Shown: positions 14,252 through 23,715, numbered from the stretch's first letter. The stretch is 38,086 nt of DNA from Bacillota bacterium (GCA_021818685.1 JAKATP010000012.1:1-38086), one strand, 5' to 3'. Numbers and translations: made by a program. Notes: generated from the letters alone by a model not told the origin.

Positions 14252-14566
14252 ATGCAGCTTACGATTACGCCGGCCGCTGAAAAGGCGTTCGGCAATCTCG
14301 TCGATGAACAGGGCGCTGCCTATATCCGGGTATGGGCCGGTCAAGCCTGCGGCTGCGGCCGCATCGGATATCGGATGGCGGTCGAGGAGAGCCCAGCGGC
14401 CGAAGATACCCTGATTCCGGCCGGGTCCTTGAATCTGGTCGTGGCGCCTGAGTGCGGACCACACCTGGAGGGAGGCGTCATCGACTACATTGATGAGCCC
14501 CTCCGGTCGGGCTTCACCATCGAGAACCCCAATGCCCCATCCGGGTGCTCCTGCGGCGGACACTGA
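14252..14566 (+). CDS. HesB/IscA-like (A-type) iron-sulfur protein
   Basis: A 104-residue HesB-like domain protein. GGGAGG lies 5 nt before the ATG at 14252. The fold signature TPAAEKAFGNLV, GQACGCGRIGYRM and a Cys in the APECGPHL segment are present. The C-terminus is SGCSCGGH, giving the closing CxC of A-type iron-sulfur carriers. Several cysteines are extra compared with IscA (CGCG). HesB-like proteins are one of the families with Sec-containing members in other bacteria. Here every position is Cys. It has its own promoter and terminator and stands alone, so it is probably an iron-sulfur or metal-binding accessory protein rather than part of an isc/suf operon. Confidence 0.8.
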   Translation: MQLTITPAAEKAFGNLVDEQGAAYIRVWAGQACGCGRIGYRMAVEESPAAEDTLIPAGSLNLVVAPECGPHLEGGVIDYIDEPLRSGFTIENPNAPSGCSCGGH

Positions 14567-14580
14567 GGATTGCCCACCCA

Positions 14581-14606
14581 CCGCCCTTCATGAGAAGGGC
14601 GGTTTT
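14581..14606 (+). terminator. Intrinsic terminator of the HesB-like gene
   Basis: CCGCCCTT (14581-14588) pairs with AAGGGCGG (14595-14602) around a 6-nt loop and is followed by TTTT, 14 nt after the stop codon. The convergent flippase gene ends 32 nt further on. Confidence 0.85.
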
Positions 14607-14637
14607 CCATGCCGCTTGGCGGCGCTCGCCCCTCAAC

Positions 14638-15864
14638 TCAACGTGGGTGCGCAGGAGATACCACGGCCGCTGGCCCTTTCGCGGGCAGGAATAGCGCCCC
14701 GAGGAGGCAGCCCACGGCCCCGACGGCCATGATGCCGATCGTCCAGTCCACAATCACGGCCAGACTGGGCCCCACCCAGATGGCGGTCATCCAGCCCAGG
14801 AACACAGCCAGGCCAAATATGGTTAATCGCAGTTGTCCCCGCGCCGCGCCATAATACAGCGCCACCAGCATAAACCCCTGCCCCACCATGGCCACGGTGT
14901 ACGGCAGCAGTTCACGAGCCATCGGCAGAAATCGCGCCCCGAGCGCCACCCGGATCACGAGCGGGCCGCCGACGACATAGAGCCCGACGCCCAAAATTCC
15001 GAGAGCGGCCATGGCCAGAATTGAGTACAGAAGATAGCGAGGCCCCTCACTGGGGCGCCGCTGGGTCGAACTCAAGAGGACGGTGCCGATCGACCCCGCA
15101 AAAAACATCGGGGCACGGCCAATGGTAGCGAGGCCGCCATAGTAGCCGGCCGCACGGGCCGGCAGCGCATGCTTGGCGGCCAGCACATCGGCGCTCGTGA
15201 GCACCAGTGCCAGCATGCCCACGCCCCCAGCGTTCCAAAGCGCCCCGAAGGAATCGAGGCCCGAGGAGGCCGCGAAGCGCACGGCGCGCCGGGCGCCCGC
15301 CCAGGACACGGCGATATCGGTCAGGCTCACGAGCGGTCCGACGATCACCAGGCCCAAAAGGCCAAAAGCACCCGCATACACCAGGGCGGCTCCGATCGTG
15401 TAACCGATGGCATCCCACGCGATGGCGACGGCCGCCCAAGCAAACTTTCCCGCCCACTGCAGGATACCGACGTTGAGCCCATAGGCATACGCGGGAATCA
15501 CGGCCAGGGCAAAGATGAGCAGTAGTTCAGGGGGCAGGTGAAAAAGCCTGGCGACGGGGACGCGCACGCACGCGAGAATGCCCCAGACGCCCGTACCAGC
15601 CAGAACGTAGAACAGGTTCAGACGATTTAGGAACCCAGGCCCGGTGCCGCGTCGGGTGTACACGAGCGCGATGACCGATACGGGCACCTCCATGAGGAGC
15701 ACCAGAGTCCCGAGCGCCGTGAGGACACCATAATGGACCGGTCCCAGCATGCGCGCCACCACCACATGGTAGAGAACGTTGGCAACGCCGGCGGCCAGTG
15801 CGCCGGCGTTGAAGAGGGTGTTGTCCCGCCAGAATCGCGGTTCGGTCCCGGCGCCGCTGCTCAT
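14638..15864 (-). CDS. Polysaccharide flippase (Wzx/MATE-like membrane protein)
   Basis: A 408-residue protein made almost entirely of hydrophobic helices (about 12). Its N-terminus (FNAGALAAGVANVLYHVVVARMLGP followed by YGVLTAL, read as separate pieces) matches the polysaccharide biosynthesis/oligosaccharide-flippase superfamily. These proteins move lipid-linked sugar units across the membrane. It is somewhat shorter than the usual 450-500 residues. The ATG at 15864 has no strong ribosome site. The gene follows the GH18 lipoprotein gene by 23 nt on the same strand and is probably translated from the same mRNA, linking both to envelope or exopolysaccharide metabolism. Confidence 0.75.
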   Translation of the reverse strand: MSSGAGTEPRFWRDNTLFNAGALAAGVANVLYHVVVARMLGPVHYGVLTALGTLVLLMEVPVSVIALVYTRRGTGPGFLNRLNLFYVLAGTGVWGILACVRVPVARLFHLPPELLLIFALAVIPAYAYGLNVGILQWAGKFAWAAVAIAWDAIGYTIGAALVYAGAFGLLGLVIVGPLVSLTDIAVSWAGARRAVRFAASSGLDSFGALWNAGGVGMLALVLTSADVLAAKHALPARAAGYYGGLATIGRAPMFFAGSIGTVLLSSTQRRPSEGPRYLLYSILAMAALGILGVGLYVVGGPLVIRVALGARFLPMARELLPYTVAMVGQGFMLVALYYGAARGQLRLTIFGLAVFLGWMTAIWVGPSLAVIVDWTIGIMAVGAVGCLLGALFLPAKGPAAVVSPAHPR

Positions 15865-15887
15865 GATTTCGAGGGTATCACGAGTGG

Positions 15888-17015
15888 CTATGGATACGGA
15901 TGCGAACGCCTCGACCTTGACGGATGGGGCCTTAGACGCGCCCCGGTTTTTCGAGCGGGATGGCTATTCGACGGTGCCGTCCGGGCGTGCGGAACTTTGA
16001 GCGAGTGCGCCCGCTGAGTCTGGATAGCACCGAGAATGGTTGTGAGCCCCGTGGTCTGGTAACCGAGCCTCCACACGGCCACACCCTGCAGCCCCATCGT
16101 TTCGGCGGCCCTGACCTTAGCATTGATGCCCTGGGGCGTCTCCCACCACAGGTCGTGGGAGACACCTCCGAGCGTATAGCGGGCGTGCATCTCTTCGGTG
16201 GACGGGTCATAGCGGGCGACCTTTAAGGCCTCGGCGGGAATGTGGTTCAAGGAAATCGTGACCGCGTGGGTTGTGCCGTTCAGCCAGTCGTATCCGTAAA
16301 ACGCGATGCCCATCAAGATCTTATTGGCGGGCACCAGGGTCTTCAAGCGATTCACCTTGGCCAGCACCCAGCTGGTGGCGGCCACCGGTCCCGCCACGGA
16401 GCCGTCGTCATGCTCGTCATACGTCATGAAGTCATAGCCCGTGACCTCCGGTGTCATGGCGCGGTAATTATAGGCCGCGCTGTCGCCCGGAATCGTGTCA
16501 AGATACAACTGGCTTCGTGGGGGCAGCAGATCCCGCAGGTCCACGATGAAGGCTGCGAGCCCGGCCCGGTAACGAGGGCGGGCCGGCTCGAAGTCGATGT
16601 TGACGCCCTGATAGTGCTGGGTGCGTACGATGCTGGCGATGTGGCGCGCAACCAAGAGCCGACTCGGGATCGATCCCAAAAACGCCTGACCCATCGGAGC
16701 GGTAAAGGACGGCACGACCGGGATTCCGTCGCTGCGAACCTGCCTCAGGACCGACGGGACGACCTTGTCCTTGATGGCCCCGGTGCCGGCGATGGCGTAA
16801 AACAGCGGCACGACGGCGGAGATCGCCTGCTTGTGCACGTTGAGAGGCGAGAGCGTGACGTTGCTGCCGGTCGCCCAGAAGGCCAGCACGCGAAACGGCC
16901 GCTGCGGCTTCGGGGGCTTCGGGGTGCCCGCGCTGCCGGCGAATCCACACCCGCCCATCCACACGAGGGACAGCAATAACGCGGCGCCCATGGCTCCCGC
17001 GCGGGTTATCCGCAC
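15888..17015 (-). CDS. GH18 family lipoprotein (chitinase/spore-hydrolase type)
   Basis: A 375-residue secreted protein. The start GTG at 17015 has AGGTGA 5 nt upstream and gives a signal peptide with a lipobox (LVWMGGC), so Cys becomes the lipid anchor. The GH18 barrel follows: AFWATGSNVTLSPL, the catalytic motif QGVNIDFE (Glu is the acid), GYDFMTYDEHDD, GIAFYGYDW and VAVWRLGYQ. This resembles spore cortex enzymes of the YaaH/SleL type, but without LysM domains. The first acidic residue of the DxxDxDxE motif is Gln here, a departure that leaves the catalytic Asp and Glu. The last 45 residues are a basic Pro/Ser/His-rich tail. The substrate may be peptidoglycan or another N-acetylglucosamine polymer. 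Confidence 0.82.
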   Translation of the reverse strand: MRITRAGAMGAALLLSLVWMGGCGFAGSAGTPKPPKPQRPFRVLAFWATGSNVTLSPLNVHKQAISAVVPLFYAIAGTGAIKDKVVPSVLRQVRSDGIPVVPSFTAPMGQAFLGSIPSRLLVARHIASIVRTQHYQGVNIDFEPARPRYRAGLAAFIVDLRDLLPPRSQLYLDTIPGDSAAYNYRAMTPEVTGYDFMTYDEHDDGSVAGPVAATSWVLAKVNRLKTLVPANKILMGIAFYGYDWLNGTTHAVTISLNHIPAEALKVARYDPSTEEMHARYTLGGVSHDLWWETPQGINAKVRAAETMGLQGVAVWRLGYQTTGLTTILGAIQTQRAHSLKVPHARTAPSNSHPARKTGARLRPHPSRSRRSHPYP

Positions 17016-17142
17016 TCGTCTCACCTCGTGCGTAGTATCGCGACCGGGCCCAATGGGTAGTCGGGTAAACTTTCCCGCGCCCGCCGGTCTCGCGTTCACA
17101 GTTTTCGTGGCACCCTGGAGGGCACGGGTCGGAGACCCGAAA

Positions 17143-17167
17143 GACCGGCCGCGTAGGGCGGCCGGTC
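17143..17167 (-). terminator. Intrinsic terminator after codY
   Basis: A 9-bp perfect stem (17143-17151 with 17159-17167) and a 7-nt loop are followed on the minus strand by TTTC, 27 nt beyond the codY stop. It closes the long minus-strand block. Confidence 0.7.
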
Positions 17168-17194
17168 GTGGGCATTTCCGGGGCGAGCGCCTCG

Positions 17195-17980
17195 CTACTG
17201 ACGCAGTTTCTGGAGCTCGTCTAAGAGGCGGTCGTTCAAAACCCGGATGTGTGTCCCTTTCATCCCGAGCGAACGCGATTCGATCACCCCGGCGCTTTCA
17301 ACTTTCCGAAGCGCGTTTACGATGACGGAACGGGTGATGCCGACCCGGTCGGCGATCTTGGATGCCACGACCAGCCCCTCTGTCCCATCGAGCTCGTCAA
17401 AGATGTGCTGCAATGCCTCGAGCTCCGAATACGAAAGTGCGCCCACCGCGACCTCCACCGCCGCCTTACCGCGCGCTTCCTCCTCCAGAGACTTCGACCG
17501 CTGCCGCAGCATCTCCATGGCCACGACCGTGGCCCCGTACTCGGCCAAGACCAGATCCTGCTCATCAAACTCGCGTCCAAAGCGCGAAACCACCAGCGTG
17601 CCGATGCGCTCTCCGGCACCCATCAGCGGAATCAACGTGGTGATCTTGTTCTCGTAGATACAGGGACGATCACGGAAGAATACGCACTGGCGCGCCACCT
17701 GCGACACATTGGGAACCGTCTCCGCGATCCGCAAGAGCCCCTGATTGTAGGACCCCGGAAACTCCCGGTGGCCCAGCACTTCCTGCAGCATGATGCTGCA
17801 TTCAAATGAGTCCAAGAGCGCATACCCGAGAACCCCGCCCTGACGATCCACCACGTAAACATTCGCTTCGATAAGTTCCGACAGCATGCGGGCCATGGCG
17901 GTGAAATCGACTGGCAGGCCGGCACTTGTCTGCAGAAGACGGTTCAGGCGCCGGGTTCGCTCCAGCAGTTCTGTCAACAC
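17195..17980 (-). CDS. codY: Global nutrient-responsive regulator CodY
   Basis: A 261-residue protein of normal length. The N-terminal GAF domain senses branched-chain amino acids (RTRRLNRLLQTSAGLPVDF, and the loop NQGLLRIAETVPNVSQVA). The C-terminal winged helix contains the diagnostic DNA-recognition sequence ASKIADRVGITRSVIVNALR, then KVESAGVIESRSLGMKG. With GTP and Ile/Leu/Val, CodY represses many stationary-phase genes in low-G+C Firmicutes. The GTG at 17980 has GAGAGGAG 8 nt upstream. It follows hslU, as in Bacillus (codV-clpQ-clpY-codY), but has an internal promoter in the 97-nt gap. Confidence 0.95.
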   Translation of the reverse strand: MLTELLERTRRLNRLLQTSAGLPVDFTAMARMLSELIEANVYVVDRQGGVLGYALLDSFECSIMLQEVLGHREFPGSYNQGLLRIAETVPNVSQVARQCVFFRDRPCIYENKITTLIPLMGAGERIGTLVVSRFGREFDEQDLVLAEYGATVVAMEMLRQRSKSLEEEARGKAAVEVAVGALSYSELEALQHIFDELDGTEGLVVASKIADRVGITRSVIVNALRKVESAGVIESRSLGMKGTHIRVLNDRLLDELQKLRQ

Positions 17981-18015
17981 GCATCTGGCTCCTCTCCGAG
18001 CTACCGTTCGCCGGA

Positions 18016-18021
18016 ATTATA
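18016..18021 (-). promoter_or_regulatory. Extended -10 promoter of codY
   Basis: On the minus strand TGTTATAAT gives an extended -10 with perfect TATAAT, 36 nt before the codY start. No clear -35 is seen, consistent with an extended -10 promoter. Confidence 0.55.
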
Positions 18022-18047
18022 ACACAATGACAGGCTAGCTCGGAAAC

Positions 18048-18062
18048 AATTCAGAGAAAATG
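18048..18062 (-). promoter_or_regulatory. Possible CodY box upstream of codY
   Basis: CATTTTCTCTGAATT on the minus strand matches the 15-nt CodY consensus AATTTTCWGAAAATT at 11 positions. It lies about 26 nt upstream of the -10, where binding could autoregulate codY. Four mismatches make it only suggestive, though the site is AT-rich against a G+C-rich background. Confidence 0.35.
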
Positions 18063-18077
18063 CACGCGACCAGATGC

Positions 18078-19496
18078 TTAGAGGATGTACCGGGTCAGAT
18101 CGGCCGCTTCGGCCACACTCTTCAACCGCTCATCGACGTACTCGGGTGTGATGGTGATGGTCTGGTCTGGCAGGTTTGGGGCGTGAAAGTTGAGGTCGTC
18201 CAGCACCCGCTCCAAAATGGTGTGCAGGCGCCGGGCACCGATATTCTCCAACTCGCGATTGACCTCCGCGGCATAGCGGGCCATGCTCCGCACCGCCTCG
18301 TTCGTAAACTCGACCCGAATGCCCTCCGTGCCGAGGAGCTCGCGGTACTGCTCGAGGAGCGAGTGGTGCGGTTCCACCAGGATGCGGACGAAGTCATCTT
18401 CCGTGAGCGGCTCCAACTCCACTCGGATCGGAAAGCGCCCCTGCAGTTCCGGTATAAGATCGGACGGCTTCGAGACATGGAAGGCACCGGCCGCGACGAA
18501 CAACATGTGGTCGGTCTTGCACGCCCCGTATTTCGTCATCACCGTGGAACCTTCCACGATCGGCAGGATGTCGCGCTGCACACCCTCTCGGGAAACGTCC
18601 GGGCCCGCTCGGGTGCCGGTGTTGGCAATCTTGTCAAACTCATCGATAAAGATGATGCCGTGCTGTTCAGCGCGAAAAACCGCCTCCGCCTGCGCCGCGT
18701 CCGTGTCGATAAGTTTTTGCACTTCCTCCTCAGACAGCACCTTGCGTGCTTCCCCCACCGTCATCCGACGGCGCTTGGTGCGGCGCGGGAGGAGACCCGA
18801 CAACATCTCCCCGATGTTCATCTGCTGGTCGCCGGGCCCGCCCAATCCCATCATGCCGGCCGGAGTAGACGTGTCCTCGACCTCGACCTCCACCACCTCG
18901 TTCTCCATCTCTCGGCGGCGAATGCGCGCTAGAAACTCGCCCCGGCGCCGACGCCGCCCTTGGGTCTCTTCCGTGGTGGCGGGCGGGGGTTCGGGGTGCC
19001 CGCCGCCGAACCACATCTCAAAGGGGTTGCCGCCGCTCACGGGAGTCGGCGCCGGCTCAGGCACCAGAGCCATCGCAATGCGCTCCTCGGCCTGACGCTC
19101 GGCCCGCGCCCGAACCCCCCGGCCCTTCTCCTCCCGCACCATCCGCAGGCTCACCTCGACCAGATCCCGCACCATGCTCTCCACGTCGCGCCCGACGTAG
19201 CCCACCTCGGTGAACTTGGTGGCTTCGACCTTGAGGAAAGGCGCCCGGACGAGCCGGGCCAGGCGGCGCGCAATCTCCGTCTTGCCAACCCCCGTCGGCC
19301 CGATCATCAGGATATTCTTGGGGAAAATGTCCTCCTGCAGACTCGGTTCCAGCTGCGCCCGCCGCCAACGATGCCTGAGCGCGATGGCCACCGCCCGCTT
19401 CGCGGCATCCTGGCCCACGATATAGCGGTCAAGTTCGCGCACGATCTCTTCGGGCGTGAGCGCCTCCGCGCCAGTTGTGTGCCGGTCGTCAGGCAT
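18078..19496 (-). CDS. hslU: HslU (ClpY) ATPase of the HslUV protease
   Basis: A 472-residue AAA+ unfoldase that feeds proteins to HslV. Walker A is [15 protein letters not shown], Walker [11 protein letters not shown], sensor region [12 protein letters not shown], and the C-terminal degradation-chamber-docking end is LTRYIL. The intermediate I-domain lies around residues 110-240 and is rich in Glu/Arg. The start at 19496 is chosen because AAAGGAG lies 9 nt upstream and gives an 8-nt overlap with hslV. An ATG at 19517 would give a 29-nt overlap. Confidence 0.95.
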   Translation of the reverse strand: MPDDRHTTGAEALTPEEIVRELDRYIVGQDAAKRAVAIALRHRWRRAQLEPSLQEDIFPKNILMIGPTGVGKTEIARRLARLVRAPFLKVEATKFTEVGYVGRDVESMVRDLVEVSLRMVREEKGRGVRARAERQAEERIAMALVPEPAPTPVSGGNPFEMWFGGGHPEPPPATTEETQGRRRRRGEFLARIRRREMENEVVEVEVEDTSTPAGMMGLGGPGDQQMNIGEMLSGLLPRRTKRRRMTVGEARKVLSEEEVQKLIDTDAAQAEAVFRAEQHGIIFIDEFDKIANTGTRAGPDVSREGVQRDILPIVEGSTVMTKYGACKTDHMLFVAAGAFHVSKPSDLIPELQGRFPIRVELEPLTEDDFVRILVEPHHSLLEQYRELLGTEGIRVEFTNEAVRSMARYAAEVNRELENIGARRLHTILERVLDDLNFHAPNLPDQTITITPEYVDERLKSVAEAADLTRYIL

Positions 19497-20079
19497 GACT
19501 GTCGGCTCCTTTGTCAAGGACCTCCACCGTCAGGTGATGATTGGTATAGACGCAGATGTCGGCCGCGATATGAAGCGACCGGCGCACGATCTCCTCGGGG
19601 CCGGGGGGCGGTTCGACGGATCGAAGAGCGCGCGCAGCCGCCAGCGCATACGGGCCGCCGGACCCCACTGCGGCAATCCCGTCATCCGGCTCGATCACCT
19701 CCCCGGTTCCTGACAGGACTAGCAGGGCGGTCGGATCCGCCACCACCAGGAGCGCTTCCAGCCGGCCCAGCATACGGTCGGTCCGCCATTGGCGCGAGAG
19801 GGCCACGGCGGCCCGCTGCAACTGCCCCCGTGACTCTTCCAGCTCGCGCTCAAAGTGCTCGAACAGCGTGAGGGCGTCGGCCACCGCCCCCGCGAACCCG
19901 GCCAGCACCCGACCATGATAGAGCCGGCGAACTTTTTTGGCGCCGGCCTTCATGATCATGGCCTGACCGATGGTAACCTGGCCGTCACCGCCCAACACGG
20001 CCACACCGTCTACCAGCACGCCCAGAACAGTCGTGCCATGAAAACTGATCCGCTCAGGCTCGAGGGTGAGCGTGTGCAT
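19489..20079 (-). CDS. hslV: HslV (ClpQ) peptidase subunit
   Basis: A 196-residue threonine-peptidase-family subunit, the proteasome-like core of HslUV. It shows FHGTTVLGV at the N-terminus, [14 protein letters not shown], and [14 protein letters not shown] around the oxyanion region. As in Bacillus, the catalytic hydroxyl is preceded by a short N-terminal extension (about 15 residues), which would have to be processed or act without removal. GGAGG lies 6 nt before the ATG. The gene overlaps xerC by 26 nt and hslU by 8 nt, showing tight translational coupling. Confidence 0.95.
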   Translation of the reverse strand: MHTLTLEPERISFHGTTVLGVLVDGVAVLGGDGQVTIGQAMIMKAGAKKVRRLYHGRVLAGFAGAVADALTLFEHFERELEESRGQLQRAAVALSRQWRTDRMLGRLEALLVVADPTALLVLSGTGEVIEPDDGIAAVGSGGPYALAAARALRSVEPPPGPEEIVRRSLHIAADICVYTNHHLTVEVLDKGADSHA

Positions 20080-20911
20080 AAACCGCCTCCAATCGTTCCA
20101 GCGTCACCTGGGTGTAGGTCTGGGTGGTGGACAGGCGGCTATGGCCCAAGAGTTCCTGTACGACCCGCAAGTCGGCCCCATGCTCCAGGAGATGGGTGGC
20201 AAAGGAGTGCCGGAACCAGTGGGGGCTCACGTGGTGATGGATGGCGGTCCGCGCCAGGACCGCGTCGACAATTCGGCCTACGCTGCGCGACGAGAGACGC
20301 GTCCCTCGATAGTTCACGAAGAGGGCTGGCTCCCGCGCCCCCGCGAGACTAGGCCGGCCATCGTCGAGCCATCGCCGGACGGCGTCGCGCGCCGGCGCCG
20401 CCAGCGGCACCACACGCTGCTTGCCGCCCTTTCCCATCACCCGCAGCAACCGTTCGGGCAGATCGAGGTCGGCGACATTGAGTCCCACCGCCTCACCCGC
20501 CCGCACGCCCGCCGCGTAGAGGAGTTCGAGCAGCGCCGTATCACGAAGCCCCAGCGCTCCCGGCTGTTCGGCCGCCGCGAGGATATCCAGCATCGCCGCC
20601 TCCGGGAGGGCGTGCGGCAGGCTCGGCCGGAACTTTGGGGCGTGCAGGCGGTGCGCGGGATTGTCGTCGATGTAGCCCTCCCGGGCCATCCACCGATAAA
20701 AGCCCCGCACGGCGGCCACCTTGCGTGCCGCCGTGCGATGCGATAGACCCCGCCGGAGGAGGCCCGCGGCAAACCGGCGGAGGTCTGCCGTGGTGGCGGC
20801 CGTCGGGTCAGGCACGAGCTCCAACAACTCGGCCAGATCGTGCCGGTAGGCGCGGGTCGTAGCCACCGAACCGGAGCCGTGCAGACGTACGGCCTTCAGA
20901 TATTCGTCCAC
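20054..20911 (-). CDS. xerC: Tyrosine recombinase XerC/CodV
   Basis: A 285-residue site-specific recombinase that resolves chromosome dimers at dif. An N-terminal SAM-like core-binding domain (about residues 1-85) precedes the catalytic domain. The catalytic residues are visible: Arg in [16 protein letters not shown] (H-x-x-R), a downstream His in [11 protein letters not shown], and Tyr in TQTYTQVT. It starts at GTG 20911, 39 nt after topA. In Bacillus trmFO lies between topA and this gene, and it is absent here. Position before hslVU supports XerC over other integrases. Confidence 0.93.
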   Translation of the reverse strand: MDEYLKAVRLHGSGSVATTRAYRHDLAELLELVPDPTAATTADLRRFAAGLLRRGLSHRTAARKVAAVRGFYRWMAREGYIDDNPAHRLHAPKFRPSLPHALPEAAMLDILAAAEQPGALGLRDTALLELLYAAGVRAGEAVGLNVADLDLPERLLRVMGKGGKQRVVPLAAPARDAVRRWLDDGRPSLAGAREPALFVNYRGTRLSSRSVGRIVDAVLARTAIHHHVSPHWFRHSFATHLLEHGADLRVVQELLGHSRLSTTQTYTQVTLERLEAVYAHAHPRA

Positions 20912-20950
20912 CAGGGGATGCTCCGTGTTCGTATGAGACCCCCTCCCGCG

Positions 20951-23038
20951 TTACTGGGCCACCCGCTCCTCATACCCGCACCCTTCACGCACGCACGTCA
21001 GCGCCCCCCGCGGTCCCCGGCCTTTCTGGGCCAGAAACGCGCCGCAGCGCGGACACATCTTGTCACTCGGAGGATACCAGGTCACGAAATCGCACTCCGG
21101 ATACCCACTACAGCCGTAAAACGTACGGCCCTTACGGCTTCGCCGCACGACGACCGGACGCGCGCACTTCGGACACTCCGCGCCCGTCTTTTGGAGCAGG
21201 GGCCGGGTATTCTGACACTCCGGATACCCGGAGCAAGCAAGGAACCGACCAAAGCGTCCATGCTTGATGACCATGGGGCGGCCGCAACGGTCACACACCT
21301 CGTCGGTGGCTTCCTCGGCGATATGAACGGGCCCCGCTTCTTTCTCGGCGCGGACCAGGTATCCGGAGAAGTCGTCGTAAAAGCTCTGGAGAAGCGCCCG
21401 CCAGGATTCTTGCCCCTCCTCCACCCGGTCGAGGTCGGCTTCCATCGCGGCCGTAAACTGGATGTCGACAATGCGCGGGAAGAACTCCTTCAGCAGGTCG
21501 ACCACGGCCCGCCCAAGCTCGGTGGGCACGAGCCGCCGCTCCTCCCGCCGCGCGTAGTCGCGCGCGAGGAGCGTCTCGATCGTGGGCGCATAGGTGCTCG
21601 GGCGGCCAATCCCCAGATCCTCCAGGGCCTTCACCAAGCTCGCCTCTGTATAACGGGGCGGCGGCTCGGTAAAGTGCTGTTCTGACTTCAGATCCTCCAC
21701 GTTCAAGGCCTCACCGACCCGCAGGGGCACGGTGAGGGGCTGACCCGTGGCCGCGTCCTCGTCCGGCTCGTCGTAGAGGGCGGTGAACCCCGGAAACTTG
21801 AGCTTTTGCATCCGGCTCCGGAAAGTATGGCGTCCCGCGGCCACGTCGACCGTGACCGTGTCATAGACGGCCGGGGCCATCTGACTCGCGACGAAGCGTT
21901 CCCAAATCAGGCGATAGAGCCGGAGTTGGTCGCGACTCAACGATCTTTTGAGACTGTCCGGGGTCCGACGTACCACCGTGGGCCGGATCGCCTCGTGGGC
22001 TCCCTGCTGCCCAGGACGGCTGGGGGCGCGCCGGCGCTCGCGGCTTTCATACTCGAGGCCGTACACCTCCCGGATATACTGCCGCCCTTCCTCCTCCGCC
22101 GACTCCGCCACCCGGGTGGAGTCGGTCCGAATGTAGGTGATGAGACCGACGGTTCCTTCGCCCTGCACCTCCAGGCCTTCATAGAGCTGCTGAGCTAGCT
22201 GCATGGCGCGCTTGACGGTAAGGCCGAGCCGCTTCGAGGCTTCTTGCTGCAACGTCGAGGTGGTGAATGCAAACGGCGCGTAACGGCGGCGCTCCCGCTC
22301 CTTGACGTCGGCAATGCGAAAGGGAGGGCGAGGAACCACGTCCGGGCCTACCTCGGCCACCACGGTGTCGAGCTCGGTCCGCGACAGGCGCCCCCGCTCT
22401 CCCAGCGGGGACAGATAGTCGGCGCTGAGCGCCGTGCCTCCTCCCGACAGGGAGGCCGTCAACGTGAAGTACTCCTCGGGCACGAAGGCATCGATTTCCG
22501 CCTGCCGCTCTACCAGCAGGCGCAGGGCCGTCGACTGCACGCGCCCCGCCGAGAGACCGGGACGCACCTTGCGCCACAACCACGGGGAAAGCTGATAGCC
22601 GACGATGCGGTCAAGAATCCGGCGCGCCTGCTGGGCATCAACGAGTCCATACGAAAGCGGCCGCCAGTGCTTGATGGCCCGCGCCACCGCGTCCTTGGTA
22701 ATCTCGTGAAACTCGATGCGCTTGACCTGCTTGTCGGACAGCCCTAGAACTTCGGCCAGGTGCCAGGAAATGGCCTCCCCCTCGCGGTCAGGGTCGGTGG
22801 CGAGATACACTTGCTCGCTCTTCTTGGCCGCCTCCCGGAGCTCCCGCACCACCTGGCCCTTGCCGCGGATCGTGATGTACTTCGGCTGAAAGCCATGCTC
22901 CACGTCCACCCCAAACTGACTCTTGGGAAGGTCGCGCACGTGGCCCATGGACGGAAGAACCTGGTAGCGTTTGCCGAGGAAACGGCTGATGGTGCGCGCC
23001 TTGGCGGGCGACTCCACAATGATAAGGGGCTTGGGCAA
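20951..23038 (-). CDS. topA: DNA topoisomerase I
   Basis: A 695-residue type IA topoisomerase that relaxes negative supercoils. The TOPRIM domain begins LIIVESPAKARTISRFLG. The acidic triad lies in LATDPDREGEAISWHLAEV and the active-site Tyr in GLITYIRTDSTR. The C-terminus has three topoisomerase zinc ribbons: CDRCGRP...CSGYPEC, CPKCARP...CSGYPEC and CPRCGAF...CVREGCG. The start is TTG at 23038, with GGGAGG 8 nt upstream. Its order with xerC and hslVU follows Bacillus. Confidence 0.95.
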   Translation of the reverse strand: MPKPLIIVESPAKARTISRFLGKRYQVLPSMGHVRDLPKSQFGVDVEHGFQPKYITIRGKGQVVRELREAAKKSEQVYLATDPDREGEAISWHLAEVLGLSDKQVKRIEFHEITKDAVARAIKHWRPLSYGLVDAQQARRILDRIVGYQLSPWLWRKVRPGLSAGRVQSTALRLLVERQAEIDAFVPEEYFTLTASLSGGGTALSADYLSPLGERGRLSRTELDTVVAEVGPDVVPRPPFRIADVKERERRRYAPFAFTTSTLQQEASKRLGLTVKRAMQLAQQLYEGLEVQGEGTVGLITYIRTDSTRVAESAEEEGRQYIREVYGLEYESRERRRAPSRPGQQGAHEAIRPTVVRRTPDSLKRSLSRDQLRLYRLIWERFVASQMAPAVYDTVTVDVAAGRHTFRSRMQKLKFPGFTALYDEPDEDAATGQPLTVPLRVGEALNVEDLKSEQHFTEPPPRYTEASLVKALEDLGIGRPSTYAPTIETLLARDYARREERRLVPTELGRAVVDLLKEFFPRIVDIQFTAAMEADLDRVEEGQESWRALLQSFYDDFSGYLVRAEKEAGPVHIAEEATDEVCDRCGRPMVIKHGRFGRFLACSGYPECQNTRPLLQKTGAECPKCARPVVVRRSRKGRTFYGCSGYPECDFVTWYPPSDKMCPRCGAFLAQKGRGPRGALTCVREGCGYEERVAQ

Positions 23039-23067
23039 TCCTCCACCCTCCCAAATTGGTCGACTTA

Positions 23068-23715
23068 TTATAGCAGAGGGGTCGAACCCTCATTCCCGAC
23101 CGCGGGCAACGGCCCATCGTGCAGAAACGACAGGCGGTGCGCCGGGGTGGGACCGAGCCTCCCGATGGCCGTACGGTGCTCCAAGGTCCCATATCCCTTG
23201 TGACGCGCCAAGCCGTAACCCGGATAAACCTGGTCCAGCACCGCCATGTAACGGTCCCGCAACACCTTGGCCACTATCGAGGCGGCTGCGATCGACGCCG
23301 AGCGGGCATCCCCGTGGATGAGCGGCTCGACGGGTACCCCCGCCTCGAGGGGAACGGCGTCCACCAGAATCCAGTCCGGCGGCGTCGGCAGACGACCCAG
23401 AGCCTGCAGCATGGCCATCCGCGTAGCCCCGAGGATGTTCAGTCGCTCGATTGCCTGTGGACCCGCCGCCCCCACCCCGATCTGGGCCCCGGCCGCCTGC
23501 AAGCTCCGGTAGAGGCCCAGGCGGCGACCCTCCGGAACGACTTTGGAGTCGTCGAGCCCTTCCCAGACCCTTCCCACCGGCAGGATGAGGGCGACGGCCA
23601 CGACAGGACCGGCGAGCGGCCCCCGTCCCACCTCGTCGACACCCGCCAGCACCCGACCGTCCCGCCAGGCCGTCCGCTCCCGGCAATAAAGGTCGCGCCC
23701 CTCAGGGGCCGCCAT
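23068..23715 (-). CDS. rnhB: Ribonuclease HII
   Basis: A 215-residue enzyme that removes ribonucleotides and RNA primers from RNA:DNA hybrids. The motif VLAGVDEVGRGPLAGPVV contains the first catalytic Asp and Glu. DSKVVPEGRR follows, and further acidic residues lie in WILVDAVPL and the HGDARSASIAAASI segment. It overlaps the rbgA stop by 14 nt, so translation is coupled. Length matches the family. Confidence 0.93.
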   Translation of the reverse strand: MAAPEGRDLYCRERTAWRDGRVLAGVDEVGRGPLAGPVVAVALILPVGRVWEGLDDSKVVPEGRRLGLYRSLQAAGAQIGVGAAGPQAIERLNILGATRMAMLQALGRLPTPPDWILVDAVPLEAGVPVEPLIHGDARSASIAAASIVAKVLRDRYMAVLDQVYPGYGLARHKGYGTLEHRTAIGRLGPTPAHRLSFLHDGPLPAVGNEGSTPLL

